Counted from the stretch's first letter, positions 7,545 through 16,572 are shown. The stretch is 57,775 bases of DNA from Nitrospirota bacterium (GCA_021810805.1 JAJZHW010000009.1:1-57775), one strand, 5' to 3'. Notes: a model not told the origin generated them from the sequence alone. A program made the numbers and translations.

Positions 7545-8330
7545 ATGGGAAAGATTCGATCCCTTTTTCTTTCCCATGGGGCGCCCAGCTCCATTGAGGA
7601 TGCCGAATGGATGGCCGCACTCAAAAACTTCGGGGAAAGCCTTGAAAAAATCAACGGCGTACTCGTACTCTCCGCCCACTGGGTAGAAAAGAGCCTTTAT
7701 GCCGGCCCGCTGACTCCGACTCCCCTTATTTATGATTTTTGGGGATTTCCCGAGAGGCTCTATCGCGTCCGCTACTCCGCCCCGATTGGCTCCAACATCT
7801 TGGACGCCCTGCAGGATCTTCCCGGAATCGGCCCCATAATGCCTGCCCCCGAACGGGGACTCGACCACGGAATGTGGGTCCCCATGACAGGACTCTTTCC
7901 TTCGGCTGACATCCCGGTCCTAGGGCTTTCCCTTCCGGGAACCGATCCCGGTCGTCTTTATGCCCTGGGGCAGACATTGGCCCCCCTGCGGGAAAAGGGC
8001 ATCCTCGTGGTGGGCAGCGGGGGCATGACGCACAATCTTGGAGCCTTAATATCTAACGATAAGGCCCCGGTCGTCCATTGGGCGCACGCCTTTGATCGCT
8101 GGGCCACAGAAAAGATTCAATCCCGAGACCACACTTCACTAATAAATTTCTGGAAAGAAGCGCCAAACGCCTCATTAGCCCACCCGACAATCGAACACTT
8201 TGCCCCTCTTTTCGTGGCGATGGGCGCGGCCGGAGAGGAAAGTCAGCCCTCATTTCCAGTCGACATGTTCCGCTATGGATCTCTCTCCCTTCGTTCAGTG
8301 GCATTTTGGAGTCCGGACGCCCCTTCGTGA
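7545..8330 (+). CDS. DODA-type extradiol ring-opening dioxygenase
   Basis: A 261-residue LigB-superfamily protein of the class III extradiol dioxygenases (YgiD/4,5-DOPA dioxygenase type). Conserved His positions are FLSHGAPS (H11), VLSAHW (H45), LDHGMWVP (H108) and GMTHNLG (H163); in this family such His residues bind the divalent metal. ATG 7545 lies 4 nt after the stop of the preceding gene and is preceded by GAGGGG. A start 42 nt earlier would overlap that gene. The physiological substrate of bacterial members is usually unknown; aromatic catechol cleavage in the cytoplasm is the family activity. Confidence 0.85.
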   Translation: MGKIRSLFLSHGAPSSIEDAEWMAALKNFGESLEKINGVLVLSAHWVEKSLYAGPLTPTPLIYDFWGFPERLYRVRYSAPIGSNILDALQDLPGIGPIMPAPERGLDHGMWVPMTGLFPSADIPVLGLSLPGTDPGRLYALGQTLAPLREKGILVVGSGGMTHNLGALISNDKAPVVHWAHAFDRWATEKIQSRDHTSLINFWKEAPNASLAHPTIEHFAPLFVAMGAAGEESQPSFPVDMFRYGSLSLRSVAFWSPDAPS

Positions 8331-8439
8331 TCCTCAGATTTTCCTCGACCTTGAAGCCACTCGGCCTATTCGGATACAATAGCTTCTCGACACAAGGATT
8401 TTATGTTGTCTTTTTTAAGGTCTTACCCGGAGGACATCA

Positions 8440-8796
8440 ATGGAAAACAAAAAAAATATCACGATCAAGGCCTACCTTAAACCTAGCTGTGGATGGAGCC
8501 GAGGTGTTCGGGCGGTCTTCACAAAGTATTCCCTTCCCTACAATGACATCAACATCATCGGTGATGCTGAAGCCTATAGTGAAATGGTGCGCAAGTCCGG
8601 ACAGCGCCTCTCCCCCTGTGTCGAAATTGACGGAGTGATGCTTGCGGACGTGAGCGGCGAAGAGGTTGAAAACTACCTGATTTCCCGGGGACTCGTTGCA
8701 CCAGTCGAAGCAAATGATTCAACCCCTCTCGACAGGGGCTGTCAAGATGGAGAACCGGTTGAAATGGGATCATGGGGAGCGACAAAGGGCTCCTGA
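8440..8796 (+). CDS. Monothiol (CGWS) glutaredoxin-like protein
   Basis: A 118-residue thioredoxin-fold protein. TIKAYLKPSCGWSRGVRAVF places a CxxS motif (C17, S20) where glutaredoxins have CPYC. LPYNDINIIGDAEAY and the turn LSPCVEIDGVML (Pro in the cis-Pro position, followed by Cys) complete the fold, then EEVENYLISRGLV. A C-terminal tail of about 30 residues is extra. CGWS is uncommon; monothiol glutaredoxins usually have CGFS and carry Fe-S clusters, so a redox or cluster-related role is inference. A clear CGGAGGACATCA precedes the ATG. Confidence 0.75.
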   Translation: MENKKNITIKAYLKPSCGWSRGVRAVFTKYSLPYNDINIIGDAEAYSEMVRKSGQRLSPCVEIDGVMLADVSGEEVENYLISRGLVAPVEANDSTPLDRGCQDGEPVEMGSWGATKGS

Positions 8797-8857
8797 CCCT
8801 CTCATGCTTGGCATGAAGGCAAACAGGAGATCATAAGGCTGATAAACGGGGAGATGC

Positions 8858-9073
8858 ATGATGCAACAAGTGGAGTTGATGGAGTCGAATGGGGTGGTCT
8901 CTGGAACAGAGGGTCTGTCCAAAGGAGCCAAGTGGAAAGAGGTGGCCCTTGTCGTAGGAGCCTTCGTTTGGATTCCTGCCACACTCTACTTGCTTCTTTT
9001 TGCCCCGCTGCCCATGGTTCACGACATGGTGCATCCGGTACGCCACGCCTTTAGCTTTGTCATGTGCCACTAA
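8858..9073 (+). CDS. CbtB-like small membrane protein
   Basis: A 71-residue protein with one membrane segment (VALVVGAFVWIPATLYLLLF) followed by the periplasmic-side signature HDMVHPVRHAFSFVMCH. His-rich HxxxHxxRHxxxxxCH tails are diagnostic of CbtB, the small subunit of a proposed cobalt transporter, where the tail is thought to bind metal. No CbtA gene is adjacent and no cobalamin riboswitch is evident upstream. ATG 8858 follows GGGGAG by 5 nt; an earlier overlapping ATG in another frame is ignored. Confidence 0.7.
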   Translation: MMQQVELMESNGVVSGTEGLSKGAKWKEVALVVGAFVWIPATLYLLLFAPLPMVHDMVHPVRHAFSFVMCH

Positions 9074-9112
9074 TCTGCAGACAAGAGCTCTCCTGACATA
9101 TGGGGGCGAACG

Positions 9113-9135
9113 GGAAGATCCTATCGGGATCTTCC
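9113..9135 (+). terminator. Stem-loop after the cbtB-like gene
   Basis: A perfect 9-bp stem GGAAGATCC / GGATCTTCC with loop TATCG, followed by a pyrimidine-rich TCTCGTCCCTTTCTCTTTTT. The U-tract is delayed, so termination may be weak. It separates the cbtB-like gene from tRNA-Arg. Confidence 0.5.
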
Positions 9136-9164
9136 TCTCGTCCCTTTCTCTTTTTCCCCCTCAT

Positions 9165-9241
9165 GCGCTCGTAGCTCAGTCGGATAGAGCAACAGCCTTC
9201 TAAGCTGTGGGTCGCTGGTTCGATTCCAGCCGGGCGCACCA
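9165..9241 (+). tRNA. tRNA-Arg (TCT)
   Basis: Acceptor GCGCTCG pairs with CGGGCGC (one U-G), D-stem GCTC/GAGC, anticodon stem ACAGC/GCTGT with loop CTTCTAA (anticodon TCT), normal T-arm, encoded CCA at 9239-9241. It reads AGA codons, which are rare in the surrounding GC-rich genes. It is convergent with fliM. Confidence 0.95.
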
Positions 9242-9287
9242 TCATTTTCCTAAATATCGACAGCTGAAATCACAACCGCCGTCAAGC

Positions 9288-10313
9288 CTAACCTTCCTCT
9301 TCCTCATCACCGCGTTTGACATCCGTCAGGTCAGGGAAGACCCTCTCCTCGATCCTCACCGCCCGTGCGGAGCGATAGACCCCAGGACGAGCCTTGAAGC
9401 GAAGAGCTTTCTCCACGGTGATCTTGATCGGATCATCCACATACTGATCAAGAGTGATCATATCTCCCGGCTTCCAGGCAAGAACCTCGGAGAGCCGAGC
9501 CTTCGTCGTTCCGAGCTCCGCAACAACATTGATCGGAACACTGTCGATCTGCTGTCGCAGACGAAGGATCCACCGGTGGTCGACCTCATACTGATCGCTC
9601 TGGAATCCTGTATAGAGCTTTTCCTTGATCGGTTCGATGGTGGAGTATGGAATACAGATGTAGACGGGGCGACCCTGACCGTCAATATCAAGACGGTAGG
9701 TGAGGGCGATCACCATTTCTGTCGGGCTCACAATCGCCGAGAACTGGGGATTGATTTCAGAGCGAATGTAGGAGACTCCGATATGGTGAACGGGAGCCCA
9801 GGCCTTCTCAAAGTCTCCGATTGCCTGGTTCAGGATATTTCGGGTAATCCTGTTTTCGATGGGAGAAAAGTCCCGCCCCTCCACCTTGACATGACCTCGC
9901 CCGACACCGCCAAAGAGGTGGTCGACCAGAAGATAAACCATGCGCGCATCGATGATGAGAAGGAAATTTCTCTTCATCGGCTCAAGGCGAAGAATGTTGA
10001 TATTGGACGGAAGGGGGATCTTCTTGATGAACTCCCCGAACTTGATCATCTCTGTGGAAACGGGAGAAAACTCGACGGCCTTTCTCAATGTGGAGGAGAG
10101 CGTGATCTGAAAAAACCGCGCGAACCGTTCGTTCACAATCTCAAGGGTCGGCATCCGACCGCGAATCACACGCTCCTGACTCGCCAGATTGTACTCACGG
10201 GTTTTCTTTCCCGGATCTTCCTTGACTTCCGGCTTGCTTGTCTCGACATCTCCCTCGACAATGCCTCGAAGAAGTGCGTTGACCTCATCCTGGGAGAGAA
10301 TGTTTTCAGCCAT
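9288..10313 (-). CDS. fliM: Flagellar motor switch protein FliM
   Basis: A 341-residue switch-complex protein that forms the C-ring with FliG and FliN and receives phospho-CheY. The N-terminal peptide ILSQDEVNALLRGI (residues 5-18) is the CheY-binding segment. The middle domain (about 45-240) is CheC-like and the C-terminal SpoA/FliN-like domain (about 260-335) includes VVAELGTTKARLSEVLAWKPGDMI. The acidic tail DEEEEG is extra. fliM stands alone here, about 7 kb from the main motility locus, between tRNA-Arg and a hydrolase gene. Fewer than 100 nt upstream is a 13-nt motif shared with the cheY leader. Confidence 0.95.
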   Translation of the reverse strand: MAENILSQDEVNALLRGIVEGDVETSKPEVKEDPGKKTREYNLASQERVIRGRMPTLEIVNERFARFFQITLSSTLRKAVEFSPVSTEMIKFGEFIKKIPLPSNINILRLEPMKRNFLLIIDARMVYLLVDHLFGGVGRGHVKVEGRDFSPIENRITRNILNQAIGDFEKAWAPVHHIGVSYIRSEINPQFSAIVSPTEMVIALTYRLDIDGQGRPVYICIPYSTIEPIKEKLYTGFQSDQYEVDHRWILRLRQQIDSVPINVVAELGTTKARLSEVLAWKPGDMITLDQYVDDPIKITVEKALRFKARPGVYRSARAVRIEERVFPDLTDVKRGDEEEEG

Positions 10314-10396
10314 AGCGTTCGATCCCCCGACACCCGTTCCAATTGATCTCTGGAAGGAAGCCCTCCCGGAGATGACAGTTTTCTTTCCTTGCCATT

Positions 10397-10409
10397 AACT
10401 TATCGGACA
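10397..10409 (-). promoter_or_regulatory. Motif TGTCCGATAAGTT upstream of fliM
   Basis: The 13-mer, identical to one upstream of cheY (50795-50807), contains TCCGATAA, close to the sigma-28 -10 box GCCGATAA. A TAAA -35 box is missing; instead both sites share TCA(C/G)GAAAA 10-11 nt further upstream. Confidence 0.4.
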
Positions 10410-10411
10410 AA

Positions 10412-11152
10412 TCATCCTTTTCGTGAAGAGATCGAATTCAGATGGGAATCAAGAAACTCCCGAAGAAGTGTTTCGGCCCGGTCTGCCGATTCTTTATGGT
10501 AGGATGGGCGATCTTCACAGAAGAAACCATGGCCCGCCTCTGAAAAGGTCTCCATACGGAAGGGGCGACCGGAGGCAGAAAGAGCTGCGGAGACAGCCTT
10601 GCGCTCCTCTTCGGGAATGAAGTCATCCTTTCCTCCGTAAAGGAGAAGAAGGTCCGCACGAATCGCCGGCACCAACGAAAGTGGAACCTCGGTATGGCCG
10701 GGGAAAAAGCCTTTAGGAGCACCGATTCCCCCTCCATAAAACGGAACGGCCGCCTTGATTTTTTCCCCAAACCAACCGGCCGACAGAAAGGCCAGGCGCC
10801 CCCCCATACAAAAACCCACCGTCCCGATCCGATCCTTGTCGACACGGGGATCGCTCCGGAGAATCTCGAGACACCGGGAAATATCCTCCTTGGACTCCTC
10901 GTCCTTCAGCCGAGACAGGTTCGCCATTGCGGTCTCCCTGTCGGAATATGCCACCACCCGTCTCTCCTCAGGAAATCTCCGGTAAAGATCGGGGACGAGA
11001 ACCGCATACCCCCATCCGGCAAGCCGTCCTGCCAAGCGTCTAAAATGATCGTTGACCCCATAGGCTTCCATTAAAAGGATAAGGCCAGGGAATTTTTTGT
11101 CCCCGGCGGGATAGTCCTTGAATGCCAGCCCCCGTTCAATCCATTCCCCCAT
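10412..11152 (-). CDS. Dienelactone hydrolase family protein
   Basis: A 246-residue cytoplasmic alpha/beta hydrolase. The Cys nucleophile elbow GFCMGG (C115), Asp in GGKDDF (D176) and His in AGHGFF (H208) form the triad of dienelactone hydrolase, and LLMEAYGVN carries the family Glu (E29) that tunes the Cys. Dienelactone hydrolase acts in chlorocatechol breakdown, but most genomic homologues have unknown substrates. The gene sits alone between fliM and a divergently spaced alcohol dehydrogenase. Start ATG 11152. Confidence 0.9.
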   Translation of the reverse strand: MGEWIERGLAFKDYPAGDKKFPGLILLMEAYGVNDHFRRLAGRLAGWGYAVLVPDLYRRFPEERRVVAYSDRETAMANLSRLKDEESKEDISRCLEILRSDPRVDKDRIGTVGFCMGGRLAFLSAGWFGEKIKAAVPFYGGGIGAPKGFFPGHTEVPLSLVPAIRADLLLLYGGKDDFIPEEERKAVSAALSASGRPFRMETFSEAGHGFFCEDRPSYHKESADRAETLLREFLDSHLNSISSRKG

Positions 11153-11248
11153 CGATCTTCACCTCCATTTGCCAAGTGATTGTGAGTGATTATTCACCGC
11201 CGAAAACCACCGGGATGCTTTATGCTACCGGTAAAGACAACCCAAGAC

Positions 11249-12298
11249 CTAAGGGCGGATTGTGGCTCCGTCGATGACAAAACGATAGCGCACATCTCCT
11301 GCCAACGTCCGTTCATAAGCCTCGTTCACCTTTTCCACTGGAATGACCTCCACATCGGAGACAATGCCTTGCTCGCCGCAATAGTCGAGCATTTTCTGCG
11401 TCTCACGAATTCCTCCGATCAGGGAGGCTGTCAGGTTCCGCCGACGGGAGATGAGCATGAAGGAGTGCACGGACAGAGGCTTTTCGGGGGCCCCCAGAAG
11501 GACCAGATTGCCATCCCGCTTCAAGGCTCCCAGATAGGGTCCCAGATCGTGATCTCCGGAAACGGCATCGAGAATGAGATTGAAGCGCCCGGCGACCGCA
11601 GCGCCCCACCCTGCCTTGCGGGTGAGGACGAAGTCGTGGGCTCCGAGAGTCGCCGCATCTTTTTCCTTGGCGGCGGAGGTGCTGAAGACCGTGACGCGGG
11701 CGCCCATCGAACGGGCAAACTTGATCGCCATGTGACCCAGCCCCCCCAAACCGACCACCCCCACATCCTGACCCGGTCCAGCCCCGAAGCGGGAGAGGGG
11801 GGAGTAGGTCGTAATCCCGGCACAAAGGAGAGGGGCGACATGGGACAGGGGAAGTGAGGCGGGAAGCTTCAGGACAAAGTCTTCGCGGACGACGATCACA
11901 TTGGAGTAACCGCCCTGGGTTCGGGTCTTTTTGTCCCGCTCAACGGAGTTATACGTCCACACCGGACCATCATCGCAGAACTGTTCGAGGCCCTCCTGAC
12001 AGGAGGAGCACACATGACAGGAATCGACCATGCATCCCACCCCGGCAAGATCACCCGGAGCAAATCGCGTGACTCCGGATCCAACCGCGGTCACCCTTCC
12101 AGCAATCTCATGGCCGGGAACCATGGGAAAGGTGGCCCCGCCCCACTCATCTCTGACCTGATGGATATCGGAGTGGCAAATCCCCGCATAGAGAATCTCG
12201 ATTACCACATCTCCCGGTCCAGGTTCCCTGCGGGTAAAGGTAAAGGGAGCGAGTGGAGCCTTGGGGGACGGGGCCGCATAGCCAAAAGCATTGATCAT
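11249..12298 (-). CDS. Zinc-dependent alcohol/aldehyde dehydrogenase (YahK-like)
   Basis: A 349-residue medium-chain dehydrogenase. C41 with H63-E64 (GHEIAG) gives the catalytic zinc site; C94, C97, C100 and C108 give the structural zinc lobe; GLGGLGHMAIKFA is the Rossmann turn. The sequence VFSTSAAKE after the second strand, with no acidic residue at its end, favours NADP(H). It matches the YahK/cinnamyl-alcohol-dehydrogenase branch that reduces a broad range of aldehydes. AAGGAGTTTCG precedes ATG 12298. Probably monocistronic. Confidence 0.9.
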   Translation of the reverse strand: MINAFGYAAPSPKAPLAPFTFTRREPGPGDVVIEILYAGICHSDIHQVRDEWGGATFPMVPGHEIAGRVTAVGSGVTRFAPGDLAGVGCMVDSCHVCSSCQEGLEQFCDDGPVWTYNSVERDKKTRTQGGYSNVIVVREDFVLKLPASLPLSHVAPLLCAGITTYSPLSRFGAGPGQDVGVVGLGGLGHMAIKFARSMGARVTVFSTSAAKEKDAATLGAHDFVLTRKAGWGAAVAGRFNLILDAVSGDHDLGPYLGALKRDGNLVLLGAPEKPLSVHSFMLISRRRNLTASLIGGIRETQKMLDYCGEQGIVSDVEVIPVEKVNEAYERTLAGDVRYRFVIDGATIRP

Positions 12299-12729
12299 CG
12301 AAACTCCTTTATATTTTTTTCATTATTGGACCTTTTCCTCCTCTCCTTTTGTGAAACTCCCTGCTTAGAGGATGCTTCCGAAAGGCAAGGATGTCTTTTT
12401 TCACAGCCATCATGGCCTAAAAAGTCACAGGAAGGTTTTTCGGATCTTAACTATCACAAGAAGTATACCTGAGAAGGCGCCAACAGGTGAAGCCAAACAG
12501 GGAGTCCGTGCGGCAAGGATGACTCATTCCCGATCGGTCCTTTCTCCTGTAATCGCCCTGCTCTTCATAAATCCGCATGACGCTCAGCCACTCCCAAGTC
12601 AGGACAGAGCCTTCTGATCTCAAACCCCTCCCCTTTCCGTCTCTCGCAAGAGAATGCTATACTTTTTCCGTCAGACCATCGCCCCTTGTCGAGTTTTTCT
12701 TTCATTTGCGGCCAACATCGGAGGACTGC
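12299..12729. other. Intergenic region between divergent adh and ppa genes
   Basis: This 431-nt spacer carries the promoters of two divergent genes and no gene I can support. A possible -10 (TATACT, 12658-12663) for the pyrophosphatase gene lies 67 nt before its start, with a poor -35 (TTTCCG). The AT-rich left edge (TTATATTTTTTTCATT) is next to the alcohol dehydrogenase ribosome-binding site. Confidence 0.4.
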
Positions 12730-13281
12730 ATGTTTAATCCCTGGCACGACCTGTCCCTGGGCGATAACGCCCCCCACGAAATCCAGGCCCTCATCGAAAT
12801 TCCGGCGCGCTCCCGGGTGAAGTACGAGCTCGACAAGGACACGGGACTTATCCGTGTCGACCGGATCCTCCACAGTGCGGTCTACTATCCGGCAAACTAC
12901 GGACTCATTCCCCAGACCTACTGCGAGGACAATGATCCCCTCGATGTCTTCGTTCTCGCTTCGGAGCCACTTCAGTCCAACTCGATCGTCTCCATCCGGC
13001 CTATCGGCTTGATCAACATGGAAGACGGCGGGGAGAAAGATGACAAAATTGTGGCTGTTCTGATCAAGGATCCGGAATGGGGACAATACCGCCACATCGA
13101 AGACATCATCCCCCACCGCGTCCGAGAGCTGACGCAGTTTCTCAAGGACTACAAGACCCTCGAGAACAAGCAGGTCAACGTCAGCGATGTTCTGGGCAAT
13201 GCAGAGGCCAAGAAGGTCATCGAGGCGGCCATTAGCCTTTACAATTCAAAGAAGAGCCACCTCGTCAAGAAAACACGGTAA
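12730..13281 (+). CDS. ppa: Inorganic pyrophosphatase (family I)
   Basis: A 183-residue soluble pyrophosphatase that hydrolyses PPi to two phosphates, pulling biosynthetic reactions forward. The family signature is EDNDPLDV (D67, D69, D72 bind Mg2+), with YYPANYGLIPQTY before it and KDPEWGQY and HFF-equivalent RELTQFLKDYK after it. I chose ATG 12730 because CGGAGGACTGC precedes it and the protein then has the usual length; earlier in-frame ATGs add sequence unlike the family. It is followed after 19 nt by an ABC transporter gene. Confidence 0.95.
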   Translation: MFNPWHDLSLGDNAPHEIQALIEIPARSRVKYELDKDTGLIRVDRILHSAVYYPANYGLIPQTYCEDNDPLDVFVLASEPLQSNSIVSIRPIGLINMEDGGEKDDKIVAVLIKDPEWGQYRHIEDIIPHRVRELTQFLKDYKTLENKQVNVSDVLGNAEAKKVIEAAISLYNSKKSHLVKKTR

Positions 13282-13300
13282 AGCGGAATCCCATCAGATC

Positions 13301-13999
13301 ATGATGAATATCGACGGCCCCGGGATCTCCCTCCGGCTCGAGGCCGTCACCAAAATCTACTCCGTCTCCGGAGAAGAGCTTCCTGCACTCAGAGGGGTCT
13401 CCCTCTCGATTGACGGGGGAGAGTCCGTGGCGATTGTCGGCAGCTCAGGCTCTGGCAAGTCGACCCTTCTTCATCTCATGGGTCTCCTCGACCGACCGAC
13501 CTCGGGCACTCTGACCTTTGGAGATCGCCGGGTGGACAACCTGTCCTCCACCGATCGTGCCGTCCTCCGCAATCGCTCCATCGGGTTTATCTTTCAGAAC
13601 TTCCAGCTGATTCCCCGCACCTCGGCCCTTGAAAATGTGGAGATGCCGCTTCTCTATCGGGGAATTCCCGCCCGGGAGCGCCGGGAACGGGCTCGGGATC
13701 TCCTCGCTTCTGTCGGAATGGGAGACCGGGAACGCCATACCTCTTCACAGCTCTCGGGAGGGCAGCAACAACGGGTGGCCATCGCCCGTGCCATTGCCGG
13801 CTCTCCCGGCCTCCTGTTGGCCGACGAGCCTACAGGCAACCTCGACAGCCGTTCCGCATCGACCATCCTCGACCTTCTGCTCTCACTCCGGGATCGATTT
13901 AAAACCACCCTCGTCCTCGTCACGCATGACATGGAGGTGGCCAAGCATCTGAGCCGGACGGTTCGCGTCAAGGACGGACGGCTGGAGGGTCATGCATGA
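13301..13999 (+). CDS. MacB/LolD-type ABC transporter ATPase
   Basis: A 232-residue ABC ATPase of the LolD/MacB/YknY group. Walker A GSSGSGKS (47-54), Q-loop FQNFQLIP, signature LSGGQQQR (151-158), Walker B LLLADEPTGNLD, H-loop VTHD. This branch powers mechanotransmission rather than transmembrane transport and works with FtsX-type permeases. The stop overlaps the start of the permease gene (ATGA), and a membrane-fusion gene follows, so this is a three-gene export system. ATG 13301 or 13304 are both possible starts. Confidence 0.92.
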   Translation: MMNIDGPGISLRLEAVTKIYSVSGEELPALRGVSLSIDGGESVAIVGSSGSGKSTLLHLMGLLDRPTSGTLTFGDRRVDNLSSTDRAVLRNRSIGFIFQNFQLIPRTSALENVEMPLLYRGIPARERRERARDLLASVGMGDRERHTSSQLSGGQQQRVAIARAIAGSPGLLLADEPTGNLDSRSASTILDLLLSLRDRFKTTLVLVTHDMEVAKHLSRTVRVKDGRLEGHA

Positions 14000-15204
14000 C
14001 CCTCATCGCCTTGGGGATCCGATCTCTTCTGAAAAATCCCTATCGTTCTCTTCTCACCTCCCTGGGCATCCTGATCGGGGTCCTTTCTGTCGTTGTTCTC
14101 ACCGGAATTGCCTCCGGCGCCAAGGCCCTTGTTCTTCAGAGCATCCAAAATCTCGGCCCCAATCTCCTCGTCGTTATCCCCGGGAGCGTGACCGACTCCG
14201 GCGCTCAGGTCGGTGGAGGCACCGACACGACCCTGACTGCGGATGATGCTCAGGCAATCCGGACACAGTGCCCTGACATTTGGAATGCCTCGGGGGCCCT
14301 GCGAACAGCCGCACAGGTCCAAAGCCCGCACGCCAACTGGTCCACCGTGATACTCGGGGCAGAACCGAGTTATCTTCCCGTCCGCGACTGGCGACTGGCC
14401 CGAGGAGGCTTCTTCGGAGACCAGGAGGAACGAGGAATGGCCCGTGTTGCCGTCCTTGGTCGGATTGTTGCCTCCCGGCTCTTCGGACTTTCCAACCCCA
14501 TCGGGAAGTTTGTCCAGATCAACCATTCCCCCTTTCGGGTCATCGGGATTCTCTCTTCCAAGGGACAATCCCCCATGGGGATGAACCAGGACGATATGGT
14601 GGTGGTTCCCCTGACGACTCTCCAAAGCCAGATCATGGGAGTGACCTATGTCGGAGTGATCCTGGCCGCCGCCACCTCGCCCGAGAGGATTGGTGCCGCC
14701 CGAAGGGAGATCGAGGGAATTCTGAGACTTCGCCACCACATCCCCTCCGGCGGACGTCCCGACTTCGAGATCCAGGCCATGAGCGACATCGCCAAAACAG
14801 CCGGAAGGCTCTCCCTCATTCTGACCGTTCTCCTGGCGCTGATCGCCTCGATCTCCCTTGTGGTGGGGGGAGTGGGAATTCTTAACATCATGCTGGTCTC
14901 GGTCCGGGAGCGCACCCGGGAGATCGGGATCCGGATGGCGATCGGTGCCCGGCCGAGGGACATTCTTGTCCAGTTTCTTTCGGAGGCCGCAGCCCTCTCC
15001 TTTTTTGGGGCCGTTGCCGGGGGGGCGGGAGGAGTCCTCTTTCTCCTGGGGATTCATCTGGCCGTGGGATGGCCCACCCCTGTTCCCTGGGAGGGACTCA
15101 TGCTGACCGTGGCAGGTGCCACTCTCTTGGGCATCCTTTTTGGGCTTTACCCGGCGTGGCGTGCCTCTCGTCTCGACCCGATGGAGGCGCTGAGGTACGA
15201 ATAA
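13996..15204 (+). CDS. MacB-type ABC transporter permease
   Basis: A 402-residue inner-membrane protein. One membrane helix near the N-terminus (SLGILIGVLSVVVLTGIASG) is followed by a large periplasmic MacB_PCD domain (about 45-265) and an FtsX domain with three helices (LILTVLLALIASISLVVGGV, then the 330s and 370s). NIMLVSVRERTREIGIRMAI is the coupling segment found in all these permeases. It should form a homodimer with two copies of the ATPase. The substrate could be lipoprotein, peptide or antibiotic-like; nothing in the sequence decides. Confidence 0.92.
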   Translation: MTLIALGIRSLLKNPYRSLLTSLGILIGVLSVVVLTGIASGAKALVLQSIQNLGPNLLVVIPGSVTDSGAQVGGGTDTTLTADDAQAIRTQCPDIWNASGALRTAAQVQSPHANWSTVILGAEPSYLPVRDWRLARGGFFGDQEERGMARVAVLGRIVASRLFGLSNPIGKFVQINHSPFRVIGILSSKGQSPMGMNQDDMVVVPLTTLQSQIMGVTYVGVILAAATSPERIGAARREIEGILRLRHHIPSGGRPDFEIQAMSDIAKTAGRLSLILTVLLALIASISLVVGGVGILNIMLVSVRERTREIGIRMAIGARPRDILVQFLSEAAALSFFGAVAGGAGGVLFLLGIHLAVGWPTPVPWEGLMLTVAGATLLGILFGLYPAWRASRLDPMEALRYE

Positions 15205-15297
15205 GCCCGAACCACGGACGACAAACCCGGTATACTAGAAGCCAAGCCCCATCTTTTGCCCTCTGGGGCCTTGCGGTCCATCGTTCTGGAGACCTCG

Positions 15298-16437
15298 ATG
15301 AAATCTTCCCTTAAAAAACCTCTCGTCTGGATTCCCTTGGTTCTTCTGGCAGGAGGAATGCTCACTCTCTTTTTTCCCCGCCACCACTCCAAGAACCCTC
15401 CCTTTGTCACCCGTCCTGTGGTGGTTGGCACCCTGAAGAAAACAGTCACGGCAACAGGACGCCTCAAAGCGTTGAAGACTGTCCATGTGGGCGCCCAGGT
15501 GAGCGGGATCATCATGAAGATCAATGTCGACTTCAATTCACATGTGACCAAGGGCGAGGTCCTCGCCCAGATCGACCCGGCCATCTACCAGGCCCAAGTC
15601 GCCCAGGCCGAATCCAACCTCTCCAAAATTTCCACAAAGATTTCCCTCGACAAGATCCAGCTCAACCGTGATCGGGACCTCCTCGATCACCACATCATTG
15701 CCCGAAGCACCTATGACTCCGACCAGGCACAGATGATGATGGACAAGGCTTCCCAGCGACAGCTTCAGGCGGCCTTGAATCTCGCCCGAACCGATCTCTC
15801 CTACACAACAATCCGCTCACCCATTGATGGTGTCGTCATTTCCCGCAAGGTCCAGATCGGTCAGACCGTCACCTCGGCCTTCAAAACCCCCCGGCTCTTC
15901 ACCATCGCCCATGATCTTCGCATGATGAGACTTGATACGAGGGTTTCGGAGGCCGACATCGGATCCATCGTCTCAGGCCAGCAGGTCACCTTCCGTGTTC
16001 CGGCCTATCCTGACCGACTTTTTTCGGGGTCGGTCACCGTCGTCCGAGACCATCCGAGAACGGTCTCCCATGTGGTGACCTATGACGTTCTCTCCACAGT
16101 TCCCAATCCCGATACCGCCCTCAAGCCAGGGATGACCGCCACTGTGACGATCCATACGGGAGAGATAGCGGGAGCGCTGATTGTCCCCAACGGGGCCCTC
16201 GTTTACCGCCCCCCCACCCGTTACCTTAAAGACAAAAAGATCCTGCGCACCAAAAACGTCACCTATCTCTTTCTCCTGAAGAGATCGCGGACCGCCTGGT
16301 CCATCTCCCCGGTCCCGGTGACGGTGGGGGCCACCGACGGTATCCGCACCCAAGTCACCGGACCCATTCCCTCCGGAGCGCAGGTGATTGTTCGCGACCG
16401 TCGGACAGCGCACCACGGAGGAGGACTCATCCCTTGA
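15298..16437 (+). CDS. MacA/HlyD-type periplasmic adaptor
   Basis: A 379-residue membrane-fusion protein from ATG 15298 (GGAG 7 nt upstream; an earlier ATG at 15256 would precede the signal anchor with unrelated residues). It has an N-terminal anchor (WIPLVLLAGGMLTLFF), two lipoyl half-motifs (VHVGAQVSGIIMKINVDFN and TIRSPIDGVVISRKVQIGQ), a coiled-coil hairpin between them, a beta-barrel and a membrane-proximal domain. It bridges the MacB-type permease to an outer-membrane channel, which is not encoded here, so a TolC-like protein must come from elsewhere. The gene is 93 nt after the permease and convergent with the motility locus. Confidence 0.9.
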   Translation: MKSSLKKPLVWIPLVLLAGGMLTLFFPRHHSKNPPFVTRPVVVGTLKKTVTATGRLKALKTVHVGAQVSGIIMKINVDFNSHVTKGEVLAQIDPAIYQAQVAQAESNLSKISTKISLDKIQLNRDRDLLDHHIIARSTYDSDQAQMMMDKASQRQLQAALNLARTDLSYTTIRSPIDGVVISRKVQIGQTVTSAFKTPRLFTIAHDLRMMRLDTRVSEADIGSIVSGQQVTFRVPAYPDRLFSGSVTVVRDHPRTVSHVVTYDVLSTVPNPDTALKPGMTATVTIHTGEIAGALIVPNGALVYRPPTRYLKDKKILRTKNVTYLFLLKRSRTAWSISPVPVTVGATDGIRTQVTGPIPSGAQVIVRDRRTAHHGGGLIP

Positions 16438-16572
16438 GATCTCAAAGGCATGGAGACCCTCAGACCTCCACAATCCATCGACGCAGGACCCTTTCGGAAG
16501 CCGGATCCTTTTGTCAGACAGGATGCGAGCGCCTATTCTTTGAGTCGAGGAATTATCGAAGCAGGTGACGAG

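Noticed and set aside
8797-8857. Cobalamin riboswitch before the CbtB-like gene
   Set aside because: Only 61 nt separate the genes, too short for the aptamer, and no B12-box is seen.
9207-10346. A 379-codon + strand frame
   Set aside because: Antisense to fliM, which is certain from its CheY-binding peptide and SpoA domain.
12372-12617. An 81-codon + strand frame in the adh-ppa spacer
   Set aside because: No ribosome-binding site, no family, and composition unlike neighbours.
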